DNA from: Bdellovibrionia bacterium
GTDB taxonomy: Bacteria > Bdellovibrionota > Bdellovibrionia > Bdellovibrionales > JAGQZY01
Assembly (NCBI GenBank): GCA_030427805.1
Contig: JAUICP010000007.1
Coordinates: 62,001-126,000 of the forward strand
DNA: 64,000 nt
Direction of reading: 5' to 3'
Part shown: positions 34,862-43,770 of the stretch, piece after piece
Position numbering within the stretch: position 1 is the first letter of the stretch
Layout of the letters: each line of letters begins with the position of its first letter
Notes under the pieces: model-generated
Seen by the model: the letters and a program-made list of their open reading frames with translations, nothing else
Databases searched by the model: none
Told to the model about the DNA's origin: nothing
Program-made: the position numbers and the translations under genes

Positions 34862-36154
34862 ATGAAACGCTGCTTGATTACATTAAGCTTATGTCTATTC
34901 CTTTGTCCAATTTCTGAGTTAAGGGCAGAAACTGAAGTCCTTGAATCTGGACCGAGCGCAGAAGAACCTATCAGTGATGACCGACTTGCCCTTAGAGAGC
35001 AACTTTCAACGGAAGCTCCATCTGGGATTCCCCAACTCCTCGAACAAATGAGATCATTCATAGGAGAAGAGGCACCCTCGGGTGCAGGTCTGGTGGGAAT
35101 AGGTCAGGAATACCACTACACAATTTGGAATAAGTTGAATGGTACTATTTATCCCATTCTCCTTCGCCTGAGTGAATCGGGAATGGGAATGGATCACCAA
35201 AGTGAAGATTACCTACAGCTTTTACAGAGAGTCTGGAGCGTCGCCAGGCAATGGCACGTCCAGATGGGAGAGGACTTCGATATGGATAGCCTCTTTAGAG
35301 ATGAGGTCAATACACTCGAACAACAGGTCGTGCTTTTGAGAAACCAAATTGTTGAGGGCCTTATTTTTGAGCGCGACAGCATCAACGCTTCGATATCAGC
35401 TGAAACAGCAAGGTCCCAGTCTTTAAATATTATACTGAGGCAATTGTTGAGAGCAAAAGCCCAGGGTAGCAATCAACTGGATCGATTGCTCGCAGAAACA
35501 GGAGACAATATTGAAGAGGCCATCGGTCGCCAAAACGAACTTCAGGTAGAAATCGTTCAAGAAGTCGTTGCCAGAGTTTGTGAAATGGTACCAGTTCATC
35601 AGACTATTCTCGAAGGATCGAGTTGCGATCATGCCATAGGTATACTTGGAGAGATCGTCTCAGCTATCGAAGAAAACATCAATTACATAGATAATTTCGA
35701 TGTTGAAGCGGAACTCCCCGTCAGTTTCGATACTGAACTCTTTGGACTCGACAGGGAAAATGCTCGTTTTCAAGAGGAACTTGCCGATTTTCTAGAGTCT
35801 TGGAAGAGACGGTTGAATCGAAAGCTAGAACAAGCACGTGGTATGCTCGAAATGTACGAAGCTCGATTGGTCGCTGTAACAAATGCCAATGAAGCCGCAG
35901 AAAGGGCTCGTATTGAGAATAATGCAAGAGTCGATCGCCAGCTAGAATACCTCTTGGAAGTCCTCAACCGACTTCAAGATGATCGAGTTAATTTACGGGC
36001 ACAAAGGGACGCCCTTGAGAGTGGTGAAAGTGAATATGATCAAAGAATTGCAATTATTGAAGGCCTTATTAACACCGCCAGCACCCTAACTAGCGATTTG
36101 GATGAACAAGTACAGAGTATCAACGAAAGAATAAGTAGCTTAAATGATGTTTAA
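34862..36154 (+). CDS. Secreted coiled-coil protein, unknown
   Basis: A 430-residue protein with a signal peptide (about 1-22) and TTGGAGATGAA before the ATG. The mature protein is largely helical and strongly acidic, with two long coiled coils, one in the middle (about 130-230) and one at the C-terminus (about 290-425). The C-terminal repeat spacing is heptad-like. No family is recognised. It overlaps the following lipoprotein gene by 11 bp, so the two are an operon and probably act together in the periplasm or at the outer membrane. Confidence 0.65.
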   Translation: MKRCLITLSLCLFLCPISELRAETEVLESGPSAEEPISDDRLALREQLSTEAPSGIPQLLEQMRSFIGEEAPSGAGLVGIGQEYHYTIWNKLNGTIYPILLRLSESGMGMDHQSEDYLQLLQRVWSVARQWHVQMGEDFDMDSLFRDEVNTLEQQVVLLRNQIVEGLIFERDSINASISAETARSQSLNIILRQLLRAKAQGSNQLDRLLAETGDNIEEAIGRQNELQVEIVQEVVARVCEMVPVHQTILEGSSCDHAIGILGEIVSAIEENINYIDNFDVEAELPVSFDTELFGLDRENARFQEELADFLESWKRRLNRKLEQARGMLEMYEARLVAVTNANEAAERARIENNARVDRQLEYLLEVLNRLQDDRVNLRAQRDALESGESEYDQRIAIIEGLINTASTLTSDLDEQVQSINERISSLNDV

Positions 36155-37577
36155 TATTTTAAGTGTCGTTGCGAACTTTAAGTTTGCACTTCTTATACTA
36201 CTGACTCTCACGGCTTGTGAAAACAAAGACCCAGCTGAGTCAATGATTCGTGGAACCCAGTTTGAACGAGAACTTCATACGGATGAGGTTGAAGTTCCCA
36301 TCGCGGACGATTCCGAAGAAGAGCCGGAACCAGTTCTGGCACCCGAGGCAACCCCGATTGTTCTTCGCGCTCCCGAAGCTGATCCAGTAGTTGTAGAAGA
36401 ATCCACATTTGAAGAAAAAACTGAAGAACCGCTAATTTCAGACGAAATCGAGGAAAGAGCAATTCTAACCCCGATTGTCGAGGATCAATCCGAGTTAGAA
36501 CCCCCTACCGAGGATGATTTTGTAGAAGAAGAGCCGGTCCTACCAGAGGTCCTTGAAGGAGAAACAGAACCTTCAATTATAAGTACCCCCGTCGTTCCAG
36601 ACGAATACTTAGAAATCAGAGATTTAGTGAGAGAACTCACACTGAATTTACAAGATGAAACAAGCATTGAAAGTGAAATCGAAAGTGGGGAATCGACCTA
36701 TTGGTTGGTTCATTTTTGGCTTCCGGTGAACGTTGAGGGAGAAGAGGAATCTTTTAATAGCCTAGGGATAGGGCTCGATCGAACCCTTTCTGAGCGGGGG
36801 CTTCGGCTTCTCGCTCAGGAAGAGGTACGATTTGGAAGTTTTCGTGGCTTAAGAGCTCTCATTCACAACCCCAATCAAGAGTCATGGAATCCATTCCTTC
36901 TAGACCTCGAGATCGAGAATTTGCAAATTCAGTGGCTTCCATTCGTCCATTTTCGAATTGATTACTATCTAAGCCTACGTATTTCAGGAGAAACAAGGGG
37001 ACCATTTTTTTTAGGAAACATCCCTCAACTTAACAGCCAAAGACTGGGCCAATTTCATCTCGATCATCCCCTTTCAATTCTTGAAACTTTAAGTCGTGGA
37101 AATCTCTCCTGCACGTCCATAGATGCTCCCTGTCTAAGCGCTCTCGCCGGTCTTGCTGAAACTGGAGAACTGAATCTCTTTAGTATTCAAGGAAGCCAGA
37201 GAGAAATCAATGTATTCGACTGGCTCGCATTGGTGTCCCGATCAAACATAGATGAGCTAGAAAACCCACTGACCGAGTCAAGAGAAGACCTTCTCGAAAA
37301 TATCATAATTGATGCACGAATATGGCTTCCCATGGATCAGCAAATTCTACCGGTAGATCCTTCGGCTTTAATTCCAGGCCCTGTTCTTTCTGAAAACCTA
37401 GAGACTGATAATTTCATTGTAGATGGAGAAAACGGAAAACTAGGTATATCGGTACCCATGGCTCAATCACGCTCAGAAATCAGCCCTGAATTACAAAGGG
37501 CGAGAACGGAGTCCTTGCCCAATTGGATTAATTTTCTACGACTGGTGAGCAGCCTAGGCGCTCTACCAAGTGAGTAA
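36144..37577 (+). CDS. Acidic-repeat lipoprotein, unknown
   Basis: A 477-residue predicted lipoprotein with lipobox LTAC (Cys25). Residues about 30-160 are a low-complexity, Glu- and Pro-rich linker (EEEPEPVLAPEA-type segments), which would reach away from the membrane. The C-terminal domain (about 165-470) is probably a folded beta-rich module without recognisable motifs. It overlaps the coiled-coil gene by 11 bp. The long acidic tether plus a distal domain suggests an envelope-spanning or cell-surface role; function unknown. Confidence 0.65.
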   Translation: MMFNILSVVANFKFALLILLTLTACENKDPAESMIRGTQFERELHTDEVEVPIADDSEEEPEPVLAPEATPIVLRAPEADPVVVEESTFEEKTEEPLISDEIEERAILTPIVEDQSELEPPTEDDFVEEEPVLPEVLEGETEPSIISTPVVPDEYLEIRDLVRELTLNLQDETSIESEIESGESTYWLVHFWLPVNVEGEEESFNSLGIGLDRTLSERGLRLLAQEEVRFGSFRGLRALIHNPNQESWNPFLLDLEIENLQIQWLPFVHFRIDYYLSLRISGETRGPFFLGNIPQLNSQRLGQFHLDHPLSILETLSRGNLSCTSIDAPCLSALAGLAETGELNLFSIQGSQREINVFDWLALVSRSNIDELENPLTESREDLLENIIIDARIWLPMDQQILPVDPSALIPGPVLSENLETDNFIVDGENGKLGISVPMAQSRSEISPELQRARTESLPNWINFLRLVSSLGALPSE

Positions 37578-37578
37578 C

Positions 37579-38355
37579 CTACATCGATTCTAAGGATGAA
37601 ATTGTAAAGTCACCTTCATTGAGATTTTCAAAAGAAATGTTTTTCACGGTTAGAATAGTCTGACTTCTGGTTCTAAGGTTCTTCACCTTGAGCTTCTGTG
37701 CGCGCCAAACCTTACCGTACTTTTTGTAGTTACTAAATTGCACCTTCTTGCTGAGCTTTCCCCGTTTATTGTAGTAACTCACTTTCATAATTCGGTAATT
37801 TTTGACATCAATCCAAGTTTTAATCTTACTGTAAGAGGAAGCCGACTTATCCTTGACCTTGCTCAGAATAATAGCAATCTTCTTACCCGACTTCTCATAG
37901 ACTTTTTCGACCTTGTTTTCGAAGTTCTTATAGGTCGAGGTGCTCAGATCTTCGTAACTCAAATCAGAATCTAAAAAATTGCCGCCCTTTCCTGAAGAGG
38001 TAATTCGACGAGATCGCCGTTCAGAGGGTAAGAAAAGCCATTGATTTTCTTCTGATCCTTTTTCATCAATACTCAGAAATCCAACTCCGCGTAAATCTTC
38101 TGGCGCTTGGAGTTTGACCAGAGCTTTTTTGGTCGATTGATTCTGCTTTTTAATGGTGAGCTCACGTTCCTTTTCAGAACCATCTCTACCCTTTATCAAC
38201 ATCTTCAACTGAGCAACCTCGTTGGAGGCACGAGTATTTACCTCGACCTTTTCGAGAATTTCATCGGCTGTCATTTCGCCAGCTTGGACATTCGAAACCA
38301 AAATGAATGAACCAATGGCGAGCCCTATTAGTAATTTATTTGCTAAATTAAGCAT
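37579..38355 (-). CDS. LolA-like outer-membrane lipoprotein-sorting family protein
   Basis: A 258-residue protein with a signal peptide ending VQA. Its pattern (EILEKVEVNTRA, KALVKLQAPEDLRGVGFLS, WLFLPSERRSRRI, then YEDLS, TWIDVKNYRIMKVSYY) matches the LolA-like family that often partners RND/MMPL pumps. These proteins have a hydrophobic pocket that shuttles lipidated molecules across the periplasm. It overlaps the MMPL transporter gene by 8 bp and is encoded after it. It is likely the periplasmic carrier for the pump's cargo, which the sequence does not reveal. Confidence 0.8.
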   Translation of the reverse strand: MLNLANKLLIGLAIGSFILVSNVQAGEMTADEILEKVEVNTRASNEVAQLKMLIKGRDGSEKERELTIKKQNQSTKKALVKLQAPEDLRGVGFLSIDEKGSEENQWLFLPSERRSRRITSSGKGGNFLDSDLSYEDLSTSTYKNFENKVEKVYEKSGKKIAIILSKVKDKSASSYSKIKTWIDVKNYRIMKVSYYNKRGKLSKKVQFSNYKKYGKVWRAQKLKVKNLRTRSQTILTVKNISFENLNEGDFTISSLESM

Positions 38356-40633
38356 GTTTAGCGTCCTTTCCTAAGCTATCAAAACTTTTGAATATATATT
38401 TTTCTTTTAAAACTTTTATACCTAATATGAGTCTCGGCAATAAATAGAGATCTGCGAATAGACCACTCAATATGGCTACGACCATAAATATGCCAAAACT
38501 TTGGCTGACACCAAATTGACTAAATACGAAAATTGAAAATCCCGCCATACTAGTCAGACTAGAAAGCAAACATCCCCCTCGTTCTCTTCGGAAGATTGTC
38601 AGAATGTCAACATTGCTTGTCTTGTTTGCCAGTTGCTCTCTGAGGGAGTTTAGGAGATAAATTGTATTATCAAAGGCGAGCCCTAGCGAAATAGAAAATA
38701 CAATGGCAATTCCGGGCTTTATGGGAATTTGAAAAATAAGCAGTAGGGACAAAAGAGAAACTGCGGGCACAAGGTTGGGAAGAATCGCCAACAGTGACCA
38801 GCTTAAAGAGCGAAACTGAAGAAGAATCAGTAAGAAAATAAAACCGAGTGCACTAAAAAAACCGAATATCAGGCGCTCTGAGAGTTCTCGATTGATTTGA
38901 TGATGGCTGAGAGCCTGACCCGCAACTAAGACTTCAGACTCTGAAAAACTGTTTTGAGCTTGCTCCTTAATTTGTGAAACGAGTGAAATTATCTCGGCTG
39001 AATTTTTATCTTTCAAGTAAAGGGCTACACGCGTCGATTGACCACTGGGGCTAATAAAGTAGTCAATGGGATTTTCTTCGCTCGTTCCATACAAAAACAA
39101 AGTCTCTTTAATTTTTGCATCGTCTTCAATTCTACGTTCTTTATGACTTGCTAGGTTGATAAAGTCTGAAAGCGCTAAAGCACTTCCTACTTCATTTTGT
39201 TTACGGAGCCAACCTAAAAAACCCTCTAGTCGTAATAGTTGATCTGATTGCTTAAAACTATTTTTAGCACTTTTGCTATTGATCACTAAATTGAGAGGCA
39301 ATAGACCTCCCATGTTTTCGTCAATATATGAGTTGGCTAACTGAATTCGATTCCCCTGGGGTAGATCATCCATAAGACGGGTCGACCAGTTGAGACCCTT
39401 AGAAAGTTGAAGTGACGTCGCAACAACAAGGCCAATTAATAATCCCAAGGCAAGAACTGGGAATACTCTCTTTGTTCTTTGCAACTGAGTTGTTATGGAG
39501 GCGAAAAAACTGAAATTGCGTGGTTCTGGAAGCCTAATATGGGCGTAAAGTAGAGGAAGAAAAACCAAAGAAAGCAAGGTAACAAGACTGACACTCAAGC
39601 AAACTCCAAGACCGAATTGGCTAATCACGGGCACTGATGAAGGTATCAGACAAGCAAAACCTATGATCGTAGTTAGGCTCGCTAAAATTTGCGATCTAAA
39701 AAGCCTCCTACTGGTTTGATGAATTAATTCAGTATGATTCGTTTGATTGTATTGAGAGCCTTTCCAAAGATTAATCTGGTAGTGTGAGGCGATGGAGATA
39801 TATGTTATCGCGATCAATATTGGAATACTAGAAGTCAGGACTGTAAACGGAAGATCCAGGATATTTAATATCCCGAGAGACAGAATATTGAGTACAAGAA
39901 GCGAGAAAAAACAAATTATTGGAGCAGCAATGCCCTTGAACACGATCGAAATAACGAGAAGAGCAAGGATCAATGATAACAAGGTAAAGAGCGCAATTTC
40001 AGAATTCAACATGCGGCTCATTTCGTTGCCAAATACTGGGATACCACTCAAGTAGAATTCTTCAGAGAAGTTTTCTTCGAGAATCCTATTCAGTTCAGAA
40101 ATAAGTACTGACCGATTCTCCTTGCTGAGCGGTTCCGTATGCAAAAGAATGTTAGTCGCCCTTCCATCTTGAGAGAGAAACTGTGGAACTATAGTAGGGT
40201 TCTCGAGAACTCTCGCCTTATCTTCGAGGTCGGATATCGAGCCTAGATTAAAATGATTGGCACCAAGTATGACAATGGGTAAGTTTTGAATAGTGGTTAA
40301 ATACTCTACACTTTCTAATTCTTCCAGCTGCTCTGTCAGTTCGCTGAGCTTATGCAGTGAATCATCTTCAAGCCATGTCTCGCTTTCTGGATGGGTCAAA
40401 CTGATGAGAATAGGGCTCGTCTCTGTTAAAAGAAAATTATTCCTAATTTTTTCCTGAAGGTCGATACTCGGATGATTTTTTGGTTGAAATTGTTTTATAG
40501 AGTATTTCGTTTGGATACGGTTTAAAAAGAGCGCAAAAAAGATGGTCACTAATAGCAAAAGGCTAAAAGAAACTATGAGAGCTTTTTTCCCAAGAATTTG
40601 ATATTTAAATTTTTTCGAAAAAGAACTTTCCAT
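38348..40633 (-). CDS. MMPL/RND-family transporter
   Basis: A 761-residue membrane protein in two homologous halves, each with one helix, a large periplasmic domain and a cluster of about five helices (helices near residues 20-40, 200-350, then 390-410 and 600-740). The length and paired layout fit MMPL- and HpnN-type exporters, which move lipids, hopanoids or sterols. Conserved blocks GLAFDNTIYLLNSLRE and RLMDDLPQGN are in the usual places. The gene is followed by the LolA-like gene, with the outer-membrane barrel a few kb away. Substrate unknown; lipid export is an inference. Confidence 0.87.
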   Translation of the reverse strand: MESSFSKKFKYQILGKKALIVSFSLLLLVTIFFALFLNRIQTKYSIKQFQPKNHPSIDLQEKIRNNFLLTETSPILISLTHPESETWLEDDSLHKLSELTEQLEELESVEYLTTIQNLPIVILGANHFNLGSISDLEDKARVLENPTIVPQFLSQDGRATNILLHTEPLSKENRSVLISELNRILEENFSEEFYLSGIPVFGNEMSRMLNSEIALFTLLSLILALLVISIVFKGIAAPIICFFSLLVLNILSLGILNILDLPFTVLTSSIPILIAITYISIASHYQINLWKGSQYNQTNHTELIHQTSRRLFRSQILASLTTIIGFACLIPSSVPVISQFGLGVCLSVSLVTLLSLVFLPLLYAHIRLPEPRNFSFFASITTQLQRTKRVFPVLALGLLIGLVVATSLQLSKGLNWSTRLMDDLPQGNRIQLANSYIDENMGGLLPLNLVINSKSAKNSFKQSDQLLRLEGFLGWLRKQNEVGSALALSDFINLASHKERRIEDDAKIKETLFLYGTSEENPIDYFISPSGQSTRVALYLKDKNSAEIISLVSQIKEQAQNSFSESEVLVAGQALSHHQINRELSERLIFGFFSALGFIFLLILLQFRSLSWSLLAILPNLVPAVSLLSLLLIFQIPIKPGIAIVFSISLGLAFDNTIYLLNSLREQLANKTSNVDILTIFRRERGGCLLSSLTSMAGFSIFVFSQFGVSQSFGIFMVVAILSGLFADLYLLPRLILGIKVLKEKYIFKSFDSLGKDAKHA

Positions 40634-40722
40634 TTAATGTGCTACTTTCTAATACCCAGGCCTTTTTTACGGACAATAGTCCTTTAAACTTTAGTCCATA
40701 AGAACTCTGCCGATAGAAAAAT

Positions 40723-42192
40723 ATGAATCGATTGTTACTTGTTCTTTTTCTTTTCTGGAGCGGCTTTGCGAGATCTGAGACTCTGTACTCAGACTTCGTA
40801 TTTGTTATGAAAAATGTCGATTTTATAGAGACTCTACCAAAGTCCATAAAAGGGTCCCACTTTGATCAAATTGAGGACATACAGATCAAAGAACCACTCA
40901 ATACTAAGATTGAAGGAATTACTTATAGTCTCGCCTACTCCGTAGACTATAATTTAGATCAGCTCAATCTTAGCAATTCTCCGATAAGAGTCGTTATAGA
41001 AAATTTCAATTTAAATATCGGAAAGATCACGACTGATGACATTGTCGAAAAACAACGGGGAAACATTCTGCTGCGTACAAGAGTTCAAGGTCAGTGCAAA
41101 AAGCTCAATATCACCTCTAAAGATTCTAAACTTGCGGTAAATGCGAACGTAACTCTTGTCGATGACGCCGGCCTTTTTAATCCCTCGATTCGTCTCGAAA
41201 ATATCGATCTATCAACGGAACTGGATATCTTCGTCGATTCTTGTGAAGGCTTTAAAGATTACGAAAACGAACTTCGCGAAGCAATTTTCAGCTGGATCAA
41301 AGAGGAATCTGATGTCATTAAAGACACCGAAAAACAAGTTCAGCAAGTCTTTAGGCAAAAGGTTCAAGAGGCCCTTGCGGTCGCTCTAAAAACCCAAGAA
41401 GATTCACTATTAGAAAATGGAAAAGTAACTCTTATTCCCTACTATCTGAAGGCCCATACGAACAACAAAGATCTATTTGTGCATGGTCGAATCTTTGCGC
41501 AAATAGACAATCAAATAAGTCGTATTGAGTACATACCCATGCAAATTAACCCCTTTCAATTGCCGAACAGTAGTAGCTTGATCCTCTCTTTGGACTACCT
41601 AAAGAGACTTTCGAGTCTGGTTTATCGCAACGGAGGCTACTTAAAAGATTTCTACAGCCAAGAAATCCCAGCCTTGCGCGATCTACACCAAAATCGGTTT
41701 GCCCAGGCCTTTGTCTTCCCGGATATGTCAAATTTTCCGACGAGTGCGAATTTCGTACTACGAAGTTATCTCGTTCAAGACCCTGCTATGAATTTCTCTC
41801 AAGGTCAGGAACAACTCATGGCACGAATCGTCAGCCGAGCACGAATTGATAATTGGGTTCCGCGGGATGGCGAATATCAAAAACAACTGAGTATTAACTC
41901 CAATTTTGAAGTGGATGCATCGGTGAAAATCCTTGGCAACCAACTGATTCTTGATTTTGGCGAACCAACTTTTGATTTACAGGGTGTTTGGGATAACGAT
42001 TATATTGCCAAATACGATCCCAACACCTTTGTTGATCTTTCTCGATTTAGAGAGGGAATTGAATCAAGCCTCTCGGAGCTCGATTTTGAATTCACTCTCC
42101 CAGAGCTCAAACTTCGAATCGACAAAAAAATGGGTCCAGACTTTATTGAACTCAAACAAAATTATATCTTTATTAATTACGTTCAAAAATAG
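40723..42192 (+). CDS. Secreted protein next to the RND pump, unknown fold
   Basis: A 489-residue protein with a signal peptide ending ARS. It is divergent from the pump and convergent with the outer-membrane barrel gene (10-bp overlap). The mature part is rich in amphipathic strands at both ends and helical in the middle (about 165-225). The wide, repeated hydrophobic-strand pattern could be consistent with a lipid-binding tube (TULIP-like), but I have no motif to prove it. Position suggests a periplasmic or outer-membrane partner for lipid transport. Function unknown. Confidence 0.55.
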   Translation: MNRLLLVLFLFWSGFARSETLYSDFVFVMKNVDFIETLPKSIKGSHFDQIEDIQIKEPLNTKIEGITYSLAYSVDYNLDQLNLSNSPIRVVIENFNLNIGKITTDDIVEKQRGNILLRTRVQGQCKKLNITSKDSKLAVNANVTLVDDAGLFNPSIRLENIDLSTELDIFVDSCEGFKDYENELREAIFSWIKEESDVIKDTEKQVQQVFRQKVQEALAVALKTQEDSLLENGKVTLIPYYLKAHTNNKDLFVHGRIFAQIDNQISRIEYIPMQINPFQLPNSSSLILSLDYLKRLSSLVYRNGGYLKDFYSQEIPALRDLHQNRFAQAFVFPDMSNFPTSANFVLRSYLVQDPAMNFSQGQEQLMARIVSRARIDNWVPRDGEYQKQLSINSNFEVDASVKILGNQLILDFGEPTFDLQGVWDNDYIAKYDPNTFVDLSRFREGIESSLSELDFEFTLPELKLRIDKKMGPDFIELKQNYIFINYVQK

Positions 42193-43487
42193 ATCTTGAG
42201 TTGACCGCGAATCCGGTCATTTTTAGAAAAACTTCCTAAAAAACTCTCTTGCGGGCCACCAATAGTTTCAATAGACACTAGAAAACTAAAATACTTATTT
42301 AATTTGGATTCGCTAGTAAACTGAATAAAATAGGCCGAATCTTCAAGGCTGAAAAGCCCACCCAGACTCATTGAACTCTGGGATGTTAGACTGAGCCGAG
42401 AACCGAACCCCAAACTATTCTGAAAGAAGTTTCCACTACCACTGACTAAGTTGTCAGCCACTTCATTACTTCTTCCAAAATAGTAATTAAGAATTAAACT
42501 CAACTGTTTACCAAAGGGTCTAAACGAATATTCAAGTCCCATAGCATTTTGATGGGACCAAGCGGGAATTCCTAGGACCGAACCCAAAGTGTCCGAATAA
42601 AGGGTTTCGAGTCGAAAAATAAGTGGACCAATGAGTTGCGTGAGCTGAAAGGACGAGTGCCTCTGTTTATAATAGATGGCTCGCAAATCAACATCCGAAT
42701 CGATTAATACGGTATTTGCTTCGACGGGACTTAAAACACCGGAAACACTAATGAAAAAATTAGGAGTGGAGGCCAAGCCCTCATAAAAGGAAAGTCCAAT
42801 ATCGGAGCGATCGAGACGCAGTGTCAATCTTCCGCCATAATTGTGTCTAAAGGCATCTTTGAGAACCTCTTCACGAGAATAGACATAAGCAAATTCATCT
42901 GGAAGCTTTAACTTTAAATCTTCGGTACTGGTATCTAAAAGAACCTCTCGAGGAAGCCAACGGCTGTCTTCGGCTGGTAAAACCGGGTGACTTTGATAGG
43001 GAATGTAAATCATCTGAAACGACCAATTCATTTGCTCATAAAGAACATCGACAACGGGACTACCAATTCGTTGACTATTAAACAGATCGAGATAGGATTT
43101 CGGGCTTAAATTGTCCGCAGGACTATAAAGGTCAAAGATTCCCCAATTGTAAGTATTAAAACCAACTAGAAGTTGCCAAGGATAGGAGCGATACTTCCAA
43201 AAAGCTTCTTTTGGATTAATAAATAATTTTTCGCTTTCAACGTTAGACTGGGGGTTTGAGCGAGCATTGATACGCAACTTAAATTCACTGCTCTGCCATT
43301 TCTTAGCGGCAAATGCTTCAGACTCCAAGATGATATCACTTTTACGGGTTGGATCCTTCAGTTCAGAAAAATAGTTTTGGTAGTCGATTCCCAGCTCTAA
43401 ACCATAACTTGTTGATGAAGCGCGAGCATTAAGACTAACTCCATAAACCATGATAATAAATGTAAGAAATTTAAAGACCCCGCCCAT
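42183..43487 (-). CDS. Outer-membrane beta-barrel protein, DUF1302-like
   Basis: A 434-residue protein with a signal peptide (residues about 1-23, ending ARA). The mature sequence has barrel strands throughout, aromatic girdles, a W-x-x-P-like region (FDLYSPADNLSPKSYLD) and ends IYF. This resembles the DUF1302-type barrels found next to LolA-like proteins and RND pumps. In such operons the barrel is thought to provide the outer-membrane exit. That it is near the pump and LolA-like genes here supports a transport set, though a secreted-protein gene on the opposite strand lies between. Confidence 0.6.
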   Translation of the reverse strand: MGGVFKFLTFIIMVYGVSLNARASSTSYGLELGIDYQNYFSELKDPTRKSDIILESEAFAAKKWQSSEFKLRINARSNPQSNVESEKLFINPKEAFWKYRSYPWQLLVGFNTYNWGIFDLYSPADNLSPKSYLDLFNSQRIGSPVVDVLYEQMNWSFQMIYIPYQSHPVLPAEDSRWLPREVLLDTSTEDLKLKLPDEFAYVYSREEVLKDAFRHNYGGRLTLRLDRSDIGLSFYEGLASTPNFFISVSGVLSPVEANTVLIDSDVDLRAIYYKQRHSSFQLTQLIGPLIFRLETLYSDTLGSVLGIPAWSHQNAMGLEYSFRPFGKQLSLILNYYFGRSNEVADNLVSGSGNFFQNSLGFGSRLSLTSQSSMSLGGLFSLEDSAYFIQFTSESKLNKYFSFLVSIETIGGPQESFLGSFSKNDRIRGQLKIYF

Positions 43488-43526
43488 AGAAAAATAATGT
43501 CATAGGCTTAATAAATTGTCAGGGCC

Positions 43527-43558
43527 AAAAAAAAAGGACTCCTCAACTATGGGAGTCC
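43527..43558 (-). terminator. Intrinsic terminator on the minus strand with no gene before it
   Basis: GGACTCC and GGAGTCC pair (7 bp) around a 9-nt loop, and in the minus direction nine Ts follow (43527-43535). No minus-strand gene lies within 3 kb upstream of it, so it probably ends a short RNA. Confidence 0.75.
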
Positions 43559-43620
43559 AGAACACGCACTCAAATAACGTACACTTTCAGATCTAGAAGC
43601 AAAGCGACAGTACTACTCCG
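43527..43620 (-). ncRNA. Candidate small RNA
   Basis: On the minus strand a promoter-like pair lies upstream: TTGGTA (43650-43655) and TATTTT (43627-43632), spaced 17 bp. Transcription would start near 43620 and stop at the strong terminator, giving an RNA of about 94 nt with no good coding frame. This is a prediction from promoter and terminator geometry only. Confidence 0.4.
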
Positions 43621-43770
43621 ACTACTAAAATACGTTCCTTCTAACTACTTACCAAGACATTCTCAGAATAGGTGAAGAAGGGCCCAGGGAATGTCACGTA
43701 CCACACTGACACATTTAGGGGCTTTGCATCGGTCAGATCTAAAATAAGCCCTCCAGAACTGGTACCTAAT

